Source: CBDDYU01 sp965235655
GTDB taxonomy: Bacteria; Pseudomonadota; Alphaproteobacteria; Pelagibacterales; Pelagibacteraceae
Reading direction: 5' to 3'
DNA: 64,000 bases
NCBI GenBank assembly: GCA_965235655.1
Contig: CBDDYU010000002.1
Location: 248,001-312,000, forward strand
Shown here one piece after another: positions 50,612 through 58,965 of the stretch (the stretch's first letter is position 1; the number at the start of each line of letters is the position of its first letter). The translations under genes and the position numbers were made by a program. The notes beneath the pieces are model-generated. The model searched no databases and was not told the DNA's origin. It worked only from the letters and a program-made list of their open reading frames with translations.

Positions 50612-51713
50612 CGTAAACCAACAAGACCTTCAGCAAGCATTAAATTACTGTCAGGGTGTAATTGAAAAAAGAAGCACCCTACCAATTTTATCAAACATCT
50701 TATTAGATGCTAGTAACTCAAAATTAACCATCACTGCGACTGATTTAGATTTAATTTTTATTCATCAACTTAATAATGTTGAAATACTTGATGAGGGCAG
50801 AACTACCACAACTTCATCAATCATGTATGATATTATTAGAAAATTTTCATCTGGAAAAAAAATAAATTTATCACTTACTGAAGTAAGCAAGCTTCAAGTA
50901 GAATCTGAAAAGTCAATCTTTAATTTAAATTGTATAAATGCAACTGAATTTCCTCTGACAGATGAAAATTTTAATCAAAATGAATTTTCAATTAAATCAA
51001 AACAACTGTTAAAATTATTAAATAAATGTAAATTCTCAGTTTCCAATGATGAAACCAGACACTACCTAAGTGGTATTTTTTTACATCAGACAGAAGTAGA
51101 TGAAAAGAACTACTTAACTGCTGTCGCCACTGATAGTCATCGAATGTCAATTTCAAAAATTAGACTTGATCAAAAAATTGATTTTGAACCAATAATTCTT
51201 CCAAAAAAAACTATTTTTCAATTATGCTCCTTGCTTGATAGTTATGATGGAGATGTTAAAATTTCTAATGTTAAATCAAAAATTAAATTTGAGTTAAATA
51301 ACAGTATATTAATTTCAAAATTGATTGATGGAAAATTTCCAAATTATGTTCAAGTAATACCAAAAAATAATCAAAAAAAATTAGAAATTGATTTAAAATT
51401 ATTTCTAAACTCTGTGGATAGAGTTGCCTCTGTATCCTTGGATAAAAAAGATGGAGTAAAATTTAATTTAACTAAAGATACTCTTAATTTATCTGTTAAT
51501 AACACCAATAGTGGTGATGGTAAGGAAACCCTAAGTGTCAAATTTGATCATGATCTTGAAATTAGTTTTAATTCAAGATATTTGATTGATGTAGCCTCTC
51601 AATTAGATGGTGATCGAATTGAAATATTTTTTAATGATACCGGCTCTCCAGCTTTAATCAAAGATCCGGGAGACTTTGATAGTATTTTTGTTGTTATGCC
51701 TATGAAGGGTTAA
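50601..51713 (+). CDS. dnaN: DNA polymerase III beta sliding clamp
   Basis: The clamp tethers the replicative polymerase. It starts MKFNVNQQDLQQALNYCQGVIEKRSTLPILSNILL and shows the three repeated clamp domains, ending FDSIFVVMPMKG (the M-P-M-x C-terminus typical of the protein-binding pocket). It has 370 residues. It overlaps dnaA by 11 bases and the convergent plsC by 4. Confidence 0.98.
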   Translation: MKFNVNQQDLQQALNYCQGVIEKRSTLPILSNILLDASNSKLTITATDLDLIFIHQLNNVEILDEGRTTTTSSIMYDIIRKFSSGKKINLSLTEVSKLQVESEKSIFNLNCINATEFPLTDENFNQNEFSIKSKQLLKLLNKCKFSVSNDETRHYLSGIFLHQTEVDEKNYLTAVATDSHRMSISKIRLDQKIDFEPIILPKKTIFQLCSLLDSYDGDVKISNVKSKIKFELNNSILISKLIDGKFPNYVQVIPKNNQKKLEIDLKLFLNSVDRVASVSLDKKDGVKFNLTKDTLNLSVNNTNSGDGKETLSVKFDHDLEISFNSRYLIDVASQLDGDRIEIFFNDTGSPALIKDPGDFDSIFVVMPMKG

Positions 51714-52411
51714 TTAATTTTATTTAGTTCTTCGTATATATTTTTTTCAACAGTTTTTAAAAAATCTTCCTTATTTAACCCATACTCAATAGGTTCTAAT
51801 ATAGAAACTGTAATCGTTCTTTTTGATTGTTTTGAGCCATTTTTGGGCCACACATATCCAGAATTAATTGCAATTGGTTGACAGGTAATTTTTAGTTCTT
51901 CATAAATCCTTGCAACTCCCTTTTTAAAAGGAGGTCTTTCATTAGGTAAAACTCTTGTCCCTTGTGGAAAAATAATAACAGGTCTATCTGAATTTTTAAT
52001 TTGATTTGTTATTTCTTCGAAAAAACCCAGGTTATCTTTTGTTACTTTATTTCTTTTTATTGAAATAGAACCAATTTTTTTTAAATACCACCCAAATATT
52101 GGAATAAGCAAAAGTTCCTTTTTCAAAATAAAAACAGGAGCATTAAATATGGTTTGAAGAAAAAAAGTTTCAAACATTGATTGATGCGAAGCTGCAATAA
52201 AAAATTTTTTATTGGCGATTATATTTTCTTTTCCTTTAACTAAAATTTTAGTAGATAAAAATATTTTAAGACAAAAAGAAGTCCAATGACCCATTAACTT
52301 TCCACCCAATAAAACAATTGCTCTTGGCAATAATAAGCTAGGCAAAAAAATTATAGAAATAAAAATTATTCCTAAAAAAAAGAATATTGAAAATACTATA
52401 TTTCTTATCAT
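51710..52411 (-). CDS. plsC: 1-acyl-sn-glycerol-3-phosphate acyltransferase (PlsC-like)
   Basis: PlsC adds the second acyl chain in phosphatidic acid synthesis. An N-terminal membrane helix (residues 3-31) is followed by AASHQSMFETFFLQT, where motif I (HX4D) has Glu in place of Asp. FPQGTRVLPNE is motif III (usually PEGTR, here with Gln). Both changes are conservative. It has 233 residues. It follows lysA by 12 bases on the same strand and is convergent with dnaN. Confidence 0.9.
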   Translation of the reverse strand: MIRNIVFSIFFFLGIIFISIIFLPSLLLPRAIVLLGGKLMGHWTSFCLKIFLSTKILVKGKENIIANKKFFIAASHQSMFETFFLQTIFNAPVFILKKELLLIPIFGWYLKKIGSISIKRNKVTKDNLGFFEEITNQIKNSDRPVIIFPQGTRVLPNERPPFKKGVARIYEELKITCQPIAINSGYVWPKNGSKQSKRTITVSILEPIEYGLNKEDFLKTVEKNIYEELNKIN

Positions 52412-52423
52412 TCTAATTAAAAA

Positions 52424-53638
52424 CTAGACTAATTCAGATAGTTTTTGTCTTTTATTTATTATTTTAATTTTAGAATTATGAATTAGTAATTCTATTGGTT
52501 TAGGTCTTAGATTATAATTAGAGCTTAAAGACATACCGTAAGCACCAACATCATATATAACAATTAAATCATTTTCATTTAGTTTTTGGTAGTTTTTAAT
52601 TGTTAGAAATTTATCTGTTGTTTCGCATATAGGCCCAACAAATTCATAAATTTTTTTTGATTTAATCTTTTTTTTAACTATAGGAATTATTTTATGTTCA
52701 GCTTTGTATAAAGCAGGTCTCATTAAATCATTCATTCCAGCGTCTAGAATTATAAAATCTTTTTTATCACTTTCTTTAATATAAGTAATATTGGTAATTA
52801 AAACTGCCGTATCACCAATAATAGATCTTCCAGGTTCAAATATAATTTTACAACTATTAACTTTTAAAAATTTTTGAATATAGGAATTATATTTTTTTAA
52901 ATTAAGTTTTTTATTATTGTGATCATAATCTATACCCATGCCCCCACCAAGATCAACATATTCAAATTTGTGATTACTTTTTCGAATGACTTTATCTAAA
53001 ACATTAAGCATTTTTAAGTAGGGTTTGTCATCTAGAATTTGGCTTCCAATATGAACACTTAAACATTTTAAATTAAGATTTTTGGAATTTTTTATATAAT
53101 TTACAAGTTCTAAAAATGTTTTTTCATTTACACCAAATTTATTCTCTTTTTTTCCAGTTGAAATTTCTTTCAAAGTTTTTGCATCAGTATTGGGATTAAG
53201 TCTTATACCAATATTAATAGTTTTTTTTTTAAGTTTTGCTATTTTTTCAATTTGTAAAATCTCACTTTTAGACTCAGCATTAATTAAAAGAATTTTTTTA
53301 TTTATTGCATATTCTATTTCTCTAGCAGTTTTACCAACTCCTGAAAAAACTATTTTGTTTGGGCTAATTCCAGCAGAAATTGCTCTTATTAACTCCCCCA
53401 GAGAAACGACATCAGCTCCAAAACCAAATTTGCCGATCTCATTTAATAAATATTTATTAGTATTGGATTTAACTGCAAAACAAAACAATGGATTAAAGGA
53501 CTTGAAATTTTTTTGGAGATTTTCAATGTTTTCTTTTAGTCTAGAGTATGAATAACAATAAGCTGGAGTTCCAAATTTTTTTGCAATTAATTTAGCCTTT
53601 ATTTTTTCAATGAAGAATTCTTGTCCTAAATATTTCAT
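52424..53638 (-). CDS. lysA: Diaminopimelate decarboxylase
   Basis: LysA makes lysine from meso-diaminopimelate using PLP. The PLP lysine is in LFCFAVKSNTNKYLL, followed by FGFGADVVSLGELIRA. CLSVHIGSQI has the phosphate-site His, and GGGMGIDY and IFEPGRSIIGD are the glycine and Glu-Pro-Gly-Arg motifs. VGPICETTD carries the active-site Cys. It has 404 residues. The ATG overlaps the lptM stop by 3 bases (ATGA type), so translation is coupled. Confidence 0.96.
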   Translation of the reverse strand: MKYLGQEFFIEKIKAKLIAKKFGTPAYCYSYSRLKENIENLQKNFKSFNPLFCFAVKSNTNKYLLNEIGKFGFGADVVSLGELIRAISAGISPNKIVFSGVGKTAREIEYAINKKILLINAESKSEILQIEKIAKLKKKTINIGIRLNPNTDAKTLKEISTGKKENKFGVNEKTFLELVNYIKNSKNLNLKCLSVHIGSQILDDKPYLKMLNVLDKVIRKSNHKFEYVDLGGGMGIDYDHNNKKLNLKKYNSYIQKFLKVNSCKIIFEPGRSIIGDTAVLITNITYIKESDKKDFIILDAGMNDLMRPALYKAEHKIIPIVKKKIKSKKIYEFVGPICETTDKFLTIKNYQKLNENDLIVIYDVGAYGMSLSSNYNLRPKPIELLIHNSKIKIINKRQKLSELV

Positions 53639-53769
53639 AGCACCACTTTAAATTGGGTGTCAAAAACTTTGGCATTGTTTTCAGGCTCTTTATATACAGG
53701 ATCTCCTTTTTTACCACAGGAGATTAGAAATAGGCACAGTATAATAATTAAACTTATTTTTTTATTCAT
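53635..53769 (-). CDS. lptM: Small LptM/YifL-type lipoprotein
   Basis: This 44-residue product reads MNKKISLIIILCLFLISC then GKKGDPVYKEPENN. The lipobox is LISC and the following CGKKGDP.Y matches the CGxKGPLY signature of LptM (YifL). E. coli LptM is an outer-membrane lipoprotein that helps the LptD LPS transporter mature. Start and stop each overlap a neighbour: ATGA with the argH stop at 53766-53769 and with the lysA start at 53635-53638. The argH-lptM-lysA order is common in alphaproteobacteria, and E. coli yifL is also next to the dapF/lysine gene region. Confidence 0.85.
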   Translation of the reverse strand: MNKKISLIIILCLFLISCGKKGDPVYKEPENNAKVFDTQFKVVL

Positions 53770-55154
53770 AGTTGCTTTTTATATTTCAATATCATTTTTT
53801 TAATATTATCAAAAGCAGTTCCTCCATATGATTTTTTTGAATTAATTGAATTTTTTAGATCAAAAATTTTTAAAACTTCATTCGTTAGCTTTGGTTCAAT
53901 TTTTTTTAATTCATTAATATCAAGTTCTTCTAATTTTTTATTTCTTTTTTCTGCAAGATTTACAATTGCCGCTGTTTTTTGGTAAGCTTCTCTAAATGAC
54001 ATAGTATGATTTTTAACCAAATAGTCTGCTAAGTCTGTTGCTGTAATATATCCATTATTTGCTAACTCTAACATTTTATTTTTATTAGGTGAAAAATTTT
54101 TCAAAATTTCATCAAATATTTTAAGACAATTAATTATTGTATCGTAAGATTTAAAAATTATTTCTTTATCATCTTGAAGATCTTTGAAATAAGATAAAGG
54201 TAATCCTTTCAGAATTGTTAACATAGAAAATAAATTTCCATATGTAATTCCAGATTTTCCTCTTAAATATTCCAGTAAGTCCGGATTCTTTTTTTGAGGC
54301 ATGATAGAGGATCCTGTAACTACTTTATCTGAAAGTTTAATAATATTAAAACCATCTGAGTTCCAAATTATTAACTCCTCTGCTACTCTAGAAATGTGCA
54401 TAGAACATACAGAAACACTATATAAAAAATCTACTACAAAATCTCGGTCTGATACCGTGTCAACAGAGTTATTAGTTGGTGTTTTAAAGCCAAGTTTTTT
54501 AGTTGTGTAATATCTATCTATATTAAATGAAGTGCCCGTTAATGCTGCAACACCTAATGGATTTTCATTTAAACTTTCCAAATTATTAAAAAATCTTTTT
54601 TTATCTCTGCTAAACATTTCTACATATGCCATTAAGTAATGTGCAAATGAAATTGGTTGTGCATTCTTCAAATGAGTAAAACCTGGCATAATGGTTTCAA
54701 TATTTTTTTCAGCAACTTTTAAAGTACTTTTTAAAATCTTATCTATTTGTTTATTTATTTCTTTAGTGGCTGACTTCATCCACATTTTTAAATCTGTTAT
54801 GACCTGATCGTTTCTAGATCTTGCCGTATGAACATAACCTGCTTCATCACCAATTATTTGAAAAAGTCTTTTTTCGATATTCATATGAATATCTTCATAT
54901 TTTTTATTAAATTCAAATTTATTTTTTAAAATTTCTTTTTCTATTTTATTAAGACCATAGATAATTTTATTTTTGATTTTAAAAGATATTATTTTTTGTT
55001 TAAATAACATCTCAACATGGGCAATTGATCCTGCAATATCTTCCTTATAAAGTCTTTTGTCGATGTCTATTGAATTACCAATCTTTTGAAACAAAGAGGA
55101 TTGTTTTTTTATTCTCGTATTCCATATTGCCTGGTTGTTTTTATTTTTTGCCAT
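53766..55154 (-). CDS. argH: Argininosuccinate lyase
   Basis: It splits argininosuccinate to arginine and fumarate. HTARSRNDQVITDLKMWM (around residue 113) and GFTHLKNAQPISFAHYL are conserved blocks; GSSIMPQKKNPDLLEYLRGKSG is the fumarase/lyase signature with the catalytic Ser. It has 462 residues. It starts the minus-strand run argH-lptM-lysA-plsC and is divergent from the TlpA-like gene over 24 bases. Confidence 0.97.
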   Translation of the reverse strand: MAKNKNNQAIWNTRIKKQSSLFQKIGNSIDIDKRLYKEDIAGSIAHVEMLFKQKIISFKIKNKIIYGLNKIEKEILKNKFEFNKKYEDIHMNIEKRLFQIIGDEAGYVHTARSRNDQVITDLKMWMKSATKEINKQIDKILKSTLKVAEKNIETIMPGFTHLKNAQPISFAHYLMAYVEMFSRDKKRFFNNLESLNENPLGVAALTGTSFNIDRYYTTKKLGFKTPTNNSVDTVSDRDFVVDFLYSVSVCSMHISRVAEELIIWNSDGFNIIKLSDKVVTGSSIMPQKKNPDLLEYLRGKSGITYGNLFSMLTILKGLPLSYFKDLQDDKEIIFKSYDTIINCLKIFDEILKNFSPNKNKMLELANNGYITATDLADYLVKNHTMSFREAYQKTAAIVNLAEKRNKKLEELDINELKKIEPKLTNEVLKIFDLKNSINSKKSYGGTAFDNIKKMILKYKKQL

Positions 55155-55178
55155 GATATTAAACTTATACCTATTAAC

Positions 55179-55688
55179 ATGAGATTTTTAATAATATTTA
55201 TTCTTTTAATTAACAACGTATTTGCTGCAACAGAACCAGATATAAAAAATATTGTAGTTAATAAAGAGCCAAAAACCTACGATAGTGTATTTTTTTTAGA
55301 TACTAAAGGCCAAGAAATATATCTTAGTGAATTTAAAAATAATTTAGTCATATTAAATTTTTGGGCTACTTGGTGTGCTCCCTGCAAAGAGGAAATGCCA
55401 TCTTTAGATAAACTTCAAAATAACGAACAATTTAGTAATTTAAAAATTTTTCCTATAAATATTGGTCAAGATAGTGTCAAAAAAGCTGAACAATTTTTTA
55501 CTGATTTACAGATTCAGCATATGGAAATATATTTTGACCCGGAAATTACTTTAGCAAAGACTTTTCTTCTTAGAGGTGTTCCAACTTCAATTATTTTTAA
55601 TAAAAAAGGCGAAGAATTTGCAAGAATAATTGGGTCAATTGATTTTGGTGATAAAAAATTTTTAGAGTGGCTTAGTAAATATAATTAA
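55179..55688 (+). CDS. Periplasmic TlpA-like thioredoxin
   Basis: A signal peptide (MRFLIIFILLINNVFAA, residues 1-17) leads to a thioredoxin fold: LVILNFWATWCAPCKEEMPSLDKL has the redox WCAPC motif, and GVPTSIIF carries the cis-Pro. I use ATG 55179; the frame open from 55086 lies over argH and has no signal. It probably reduces disulfides in cytochrome c maturation or copper-site assembly; the target is not shown. It has 169 residues. It is convergent with, and overlaps by 4 bases, the HIG1 gene. Confidence 0.9.
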   Translation: MRFLIIFILLINNVFAATEPDIKNIVVNKEPKTYDSVFFLDTKGQEIYLSEFKNNLVILNFWATWCAPCKEEMPSLDKLQNNEQFSNLKIFPINIGQDSVKKAEQFFTDLQIQHMEIYFDPEITLAKTFLLRGVPTSIIFNKKGEEFARIIGSIDFGDKKFLEWLSKYN

Positions 55689-55888
55689 TTTTTAAAAAAA
55701 TAAGCAAATCCAACCAGGACAAGAATTGCAATAAATTGAAGTAAAACTCTTAACTGCATTAATTTATTTGAATATTTTTTACTTGTTTCTCCACCTTTAA
55801 ACAAAGTTCCAATACCTAATATTAAAACAATACCAACAGCAATTAATAAAACAATGGATAAAAGTTTAACTAATATTCCTGAAAACAT
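55685..55888 (-). CDS. HIG1-domain twin-transmembrane protein
   Basis: This 67-residue protein has two membrane helices (about 5-30 and 46-64) joined by the loop FKGGETSKKYSNKLMQLRVLLQ. The Arg-x3-Gln motif after a basic loop is typical of the HIG1 family, small proteins associated with respiratory supercomplexes in mitochondria and alphaproteobacteria. Its role here is by analogy only. Confidence 0.75.
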   Translation of the reverse strand: MFSGILVKLLSIVLLIAVGIVLILGIGTLFKGGETSKKYSNKLMQLRVLLQFIAILVLVGFAYFFKN

Positions 55889-55937
55889 ATTTATATTGTA
55901 AAGTGTTTTAAAAAATAAAAAACATATTTAACCCACT

Positions 55938-56588
55938 ATGACATTTTGCCTTAATTCAACAATTATTAAACCAGAAAATGGTAATCCAATCAAAAATGCA
56001 GTTGTACTATTACATGGTTATGGTGGTGATGGTAAAGACATTAGCATCTTATCAGTTAGCTGGAAAAGACATTTACCTAATACTATTTTTCTTTGCCCTG
56101 ATGGTCATGAACAATGCTCTATTAATCCGAATGGCTATCAATGGTTTGATTTAACTAATGATGATTCAAAATATATTTTAGTTGAGTCTAAAAAAGCTGA
56201 AATAAAACTTAGACAATATATTGAGGAGATTAAAAAGGAGTATAATTTATCTAATAATCAAATATGCATATCAGGCTTTAGCCAAGGTTGTATGATGTCT
56301 ATTAATTTAGGTTTGACTGCTAGTTCGGAATTTATGTGTATATTAGGATTTTCTGGAAAAATAATTAATCAAGAAGATTTGAGATTGAGAAAAAAATCAT
56401 CAACGGATACTCTTTTAATTCATGGAGACCTAGATGATATTGTTTCACCTACTTTTTTACTAGAAGCAAAAGATTTTTTTATTAGAAATAATATTAATAT
56501 AGAGACTCATTTAATAAAAAATTGTGGACATCATATTCCTATTGAAGCTTCAAGTATAGCTCTAAATTATATTCTAAAAAAATTTTAA
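55938..56588 (+). CDS. Carboxylesterase/phospholipase-type alpha/beta hydrolase
   Basis: The serine-hydrolase fold is visible: VVLLHGYGGDGKDISIL is the oxyanion region, ICISGFSQGCMMSINLGL the nucleophile elbow (GFSQG), LIHGDLDDIVSP carries the acid, and NCGHHIPIEA the catalytic His. It has 216 residues with no signal peptide. The substrate is unknown; related proteins hydrolyse carboxyl esters or acyl-thioesters. Confidence 0.9.
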   Translation: MTFCLNSTIIKPENGNPIKNAVVLLHGYGGDGKDISILSVSWKRHLPNTIFLCPDGHEQCSINPNGYQWFDLTNDDSKYILVESKKAEIKLRQYIEEIKKEYNLSNNQICISGFSQGCMMSINLGLTASSEFMCILGFSGKIINQEDLRLRKKSSTDTLLIHGDLDDIVSPTFLLEAKDFFIRNNINIETHLIKNCGHHIPIEASSIALNYILKKF

Positions 56589-56636
56589 TTATTGGTTATT
56601 ATTGATATAGTTTTCTAATTAAGTTAAACTTAGTCA

Positions 56637-57206
56637 ATGAACAATTTTTTAGAACAAAATATCTCATTAGAAAAATGTCCTGCACTAGTTTTAAATGCAG
56701 ACTATAGACCACTAAGTTATTACCCTTTATCTTTATGGTCTTGGCAAGATACTATAAAATCTGTTTTTTTAGATAGAGTTACCATTGTAAGCAATTATGA
56801 TAGAGTAGTTAGAAGCCCATCTTTTGAAATGCAATTGCCAAGCGTTATAGCTTTAAAAAGTTATATAGCGCCTCAGTCGAAACCGAGTTTTACAAGATTT
56901 AATGTTTTTTTAAGAGACAAGTTTTCATGCCAATATTGTGGAAGCAATCATGAACTTACTTTTGATCATTTGCTTCCAAGATCTAAAGGTGGAGAGACTA
57001 ATTGGCAAAATGTTGTTACAGCTTGTTCTGATTGTAATGTAAAAAAAGGTGGAAAATTATTAAAATTCTCTGGTATGAGTTTAAATCAACTTCCATATCA
57101 ACCATCTACAGAGGATCTTCACAGAAATGGTAAAAATTTTCCCCCAAACTTTCTGCATAAGAGCTGGATGGACTATTTATATTGGGATGTAGAATTAGAA
57201 TCTTAA
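56637..57206 (+). CDS. HNH endonuclease-domain protein
   Basis: The HNH core is FSCQYCGSNHELTFDHLLPR, then SKGGETNWQNVVTACSDCN; it has two CxxC zinc pairs and the catalytic His. The N-terminal 85 residues (LEQNISLEKCPALVLNADYRPL) are conserved in the common alphaproteobacterial single-copy HNH protein. This family is not tied to restriction or phage here: there are no partner genes. It has 189 residues. The cellular substrate is unknown. Confidence 0.9.
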   Translation: MNNFLEQNISLEKCPALVLNADYRPLSYYPLSLWSWQDTIKSVFLDRVTIVSNYDRVVRSPSFEMQLPSVIALKSYIAPQSKPSFTRFNVFLRDKFSCQYCGSNHELTFDHLLPRSKGGETNWQNVVTACSDCNVKKGGKLLKFSGMSLNQLPYQPSTEDLHRNGKNFPPNFLHKSWMDYLYWDVELES

Positions 57207-57213
57207 TTTAAAT

Positions 57214-57747
57214 TTATATTTTTTCTGAAATATTAATTGCTATTTTTGAACCTGTTTTAATGATTTTATCAAGTATTGCGTAAGCACCTTTTTTTGTAGC
57301 CCCTTTTTCATAAGCAATATCTTTATGAAGAAGTTCATCATTTCTAAATTTAATTATTTTTGATTTTAATTTTTTCTCATTAGAGCCTAATTGATTAATT
57401 TGATTTAAATAATGTTTATCTATTACTTCTTCAACAGAAGCAGTACATAGCATGGCTGCTTTTTTTCCTAAGAGCGTTGATCCAAAACCAAGGCCAACAC
57501 CTAAAAGATCCCACAAAGGCAAAAATTTAGTAGGTTTTATATTTCTTTTTTTAATTTCATTTTCAAAAAACTCACAGTGTTCTTTTTCATGAACTTTCAT
57601 TTCCTCTATAGTTTTTTTTAAACTTTCATCTTTAACCAAAGTGTTTAAAGCAAGTAGTTGTCCTTCATAAATTTTAACTGCTCCTCTTTCACCGGCGTGA
57701 TCAACTCTTATAAATTCTTCAACTTTATTATTATTTATTTTTTTCAT
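57214..57747 (-). CDS. coq7: Ubiquinone 6-hydroxylase of the Coq7 family
   Basis: This di-iron enzyme adds a hydroxyl group in ubiquinone synthesis. VDHAGERGAVKIYEGQL and KVHEKEHCEFFENEI carry metal-ligating Glu and His; KLLG-type LGKKAAMLCTASVEEVIDKHY and FRNDELLHKDIAYEKG complete the ferritin-like site. It has 177 residues. Its start overlaps the dsbB stop by 17 bases. It joins ubiB and ubiE of this window in the same pathway. Confidence 0.95.
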   Translation of the reverse strand: MKKINNNKVEEFIRVDHAGERGAVKIYEGQLLALNTLVKDESLKKTIEEMKVHEKEHCEFFENEIKKRNIKPTKFLPLWDLLGVGLGFGSTLLGKKAAMLCTASVEEVIDKHYLNQINQLGSNEKKLKSKIIKFRNDELLHKDIAYEKGATKKGAYAILDKIIKTGSKIAINISEKI

Positions 57748-58216
57748 AATTTAAAAAATTTTTAGCTAAAATTCCTGTAATTAAAAGCGATATAAAAATG
57801 TTAAATGTAGTCAAAGATAATCCAAACAACTTAAATGTCACATCTTTACAGCTAACAGTTTTTTTTTGTAGTTCTTTTAACAATTCGTCTTTTGATAAAA
57901 TTTTAGACCCATTTTGTAAATCACATACTAGAGACTCTTTAATATAGCCTTGTTCTATTCCAAAATGATAAATTGAAACAATAAAAGAAAAAACAAACAC
58001 TAAGATTAGCAGCATAATAAGTATTTTTTCAAATTGCTTAAATTTGTAAATTAAAAAAATAATAATAATTGATAGAGCGTAAGGTATTCTTTCGATTAGA
58101 CAAAGATTACATGGTTGATGACCAAGAATATATTCAATAAAATATGCCGAAATTAAAGCAATAATACTAATAAAAAAAACTAGTAATAAAGTATTATTTT
58201 TATTTAATTTATCCAT
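57731..58216 (-). CDS. dsbB: Disulfide bond oxidoreductase DsbB
   Basis: DsbB reoxidises DsbA with ubiquinone at the inner membrane. Four membrane helices are readable. HQPCNLCLIERIPY holds the first CxxC pair, and a second pair of cysteines lies in the periplasmic loop (VCDLQNGSK and VSCKDVT). It has 161 residues. Its start overlaps the DedA-like gene by 8 bases. Confidence 0.92.
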   Translation of the reverse strand: MDKLNKNNTLLLVFFISIIALISAYFIEYILGHQPCNLCLIERIPYALSIIIIFLIYKFKQFEKILIMLLILVFVFSFIVSIYHFGIEQGYIKESLVCDLQNGSKILSKDELLKELQKKTVSCKDVTFKLFGLSLTTFNIFISLLITGILAKNFLNYEKNK

Positions 58217-58814
58217 GAGGTTTAAATATTAAATATAAAATTGTCGCTATTAAGATAATAATTATTCCAATTATAGTAAACCATTTCGATCCATGATTTT
58301 CCATGAAGTTATCAAATAAATAACCAAACTTGTAGCTAAGGTAAGAAATTATAAAAAATCTTAAGCTTCTTGAAATTAAACTTACTAAAATAAAAACAGG
58401 TAAGTTAAAGCTTATTAAACCACTTGCTATTGTAAAAACTTTATAAGGGAGTGGTGTAAAACCAGCTAAAAAAAGTATTCCAAACCATGCAAAAAATCCC
58501 TCATTGATAATGAGACTAGCTTTTAAATTAGTGACTTTTTCTTCATAGCCGTAAAATTGTATAACATTCATCGCTAAATCGAAAAATATTGCACCCAGCA
58601 TGTAACCAAAAATTCCACCTAGAACTGAAAAAATTGAGGCAATTAAAAAAATTCTAAAAAAATTCTTTCGTTTGGCTATAACCATAGGAATAATCATGAC
58701 ATCAGGCGGTATAGGAAAAAAAGAACTTTCTGCAAAAGACACTAAGCCTAGAAAAAAATTTGACTTTCTATGTCCCGCTAAATTTAAACATTTTTTATAA
58801 AGTGATTTAAACAT
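58209..58814 (-). CDS. DedA/YqaA-type (VTT domain) membrane protein
   Basis: Several membrane helices are present and the VTT core reads FAESSFFPIPPDVMIIPMVIAKRKNF, with GFTPLPYKVFTIASGL, the double-loop signature of DedA and YqaA proteins, thought to scramble or flip phospholipid carriers. It has 201 residues. It lies just upstream of dsbB on the minus strand, an order shared with other alphaproteobacteria. Confidence 0.88.
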   Translation of the reverse strand: MFKSLYKKCLNLAGHRKSNFFLGLVSFAESSFFPIPPDVMIIPMVIAKRKNFFRIFLIASIFSVLGGIFGYMLGAIFFDLAMNVIQFYGYEEKVTNLKASLIINEGFFAWFGILFLAGFTPLPYKVFTIASGLISFNLPVFILVSLISRSLRFFIISYLSYKFGYLFDNFMENHGSKWFTIIGIIIILIATILYLIFKPHG

Positions 58815-58855
58815 TTTTAGGTTTTAATATAAAACTAGTTCTTATACTATTTAAT

Positions 58856-58861
58856 TATAAT
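58856..58861 (+). promoter_or_regulatory. Predicted -10 box of tRNA-Leu
   Basis: A perfect TATAAT lies 15 bases before the tRNA-Leu 5' end. No good -35 box is visible 16-18 bases before it. Confidence 0.4.
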
Positions 58862-58875
58862 TATTAAAACAATTG

Positions 58876-58959
58876 GGCGAATGGCGGAACTGGTAGACGC
58901 GCACGACTCAAAATCGTGTTTCGCAAGAAGTGAGAGTTCGATTCTCTCTTCGCCCACCA
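58876..58959 (+). tRNA. tRNA-Leu (CAA)
   Basis: The acceptor stem is GGGCGAA with TTCGCCC, and the discriminator A and CCA are encoded. The anticodon stem is CACGA/TCGTG with loop CTCAAAA, giving anticodon CAA at bases 34-36. A long variable arm (about 13 bases) makes it a class II tRNA, as expected for Leu. The T arm is GAGAG-TTCGATT-CTCTC. The acyl-CoA synthetase ATG comes 6 bases after the CCA. Confidence 0.95.
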
Positions 58960-58965
58960 AAAAAA

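Noticed and set aside
55086..55178. Upstream start of the TlpA-like gene
   Set aside because: It reads over the argH 5' end and has no signal sequence; the signal peptide begins exactly at ATG 55179.
56637..57206. HNH protein as part of a restriction or phage-defence system
   Set aside because: No methyltransferase, specificity subunit, phage or mobile gene is near; it is the common conserved alphaproteobacterial HNH protein.
58930..58965. Upstream start of the acyl-CoA synthetase
   Set aside because: These bases belong to the variable arm, T arm and acceptor stem of tRNA-Leu.
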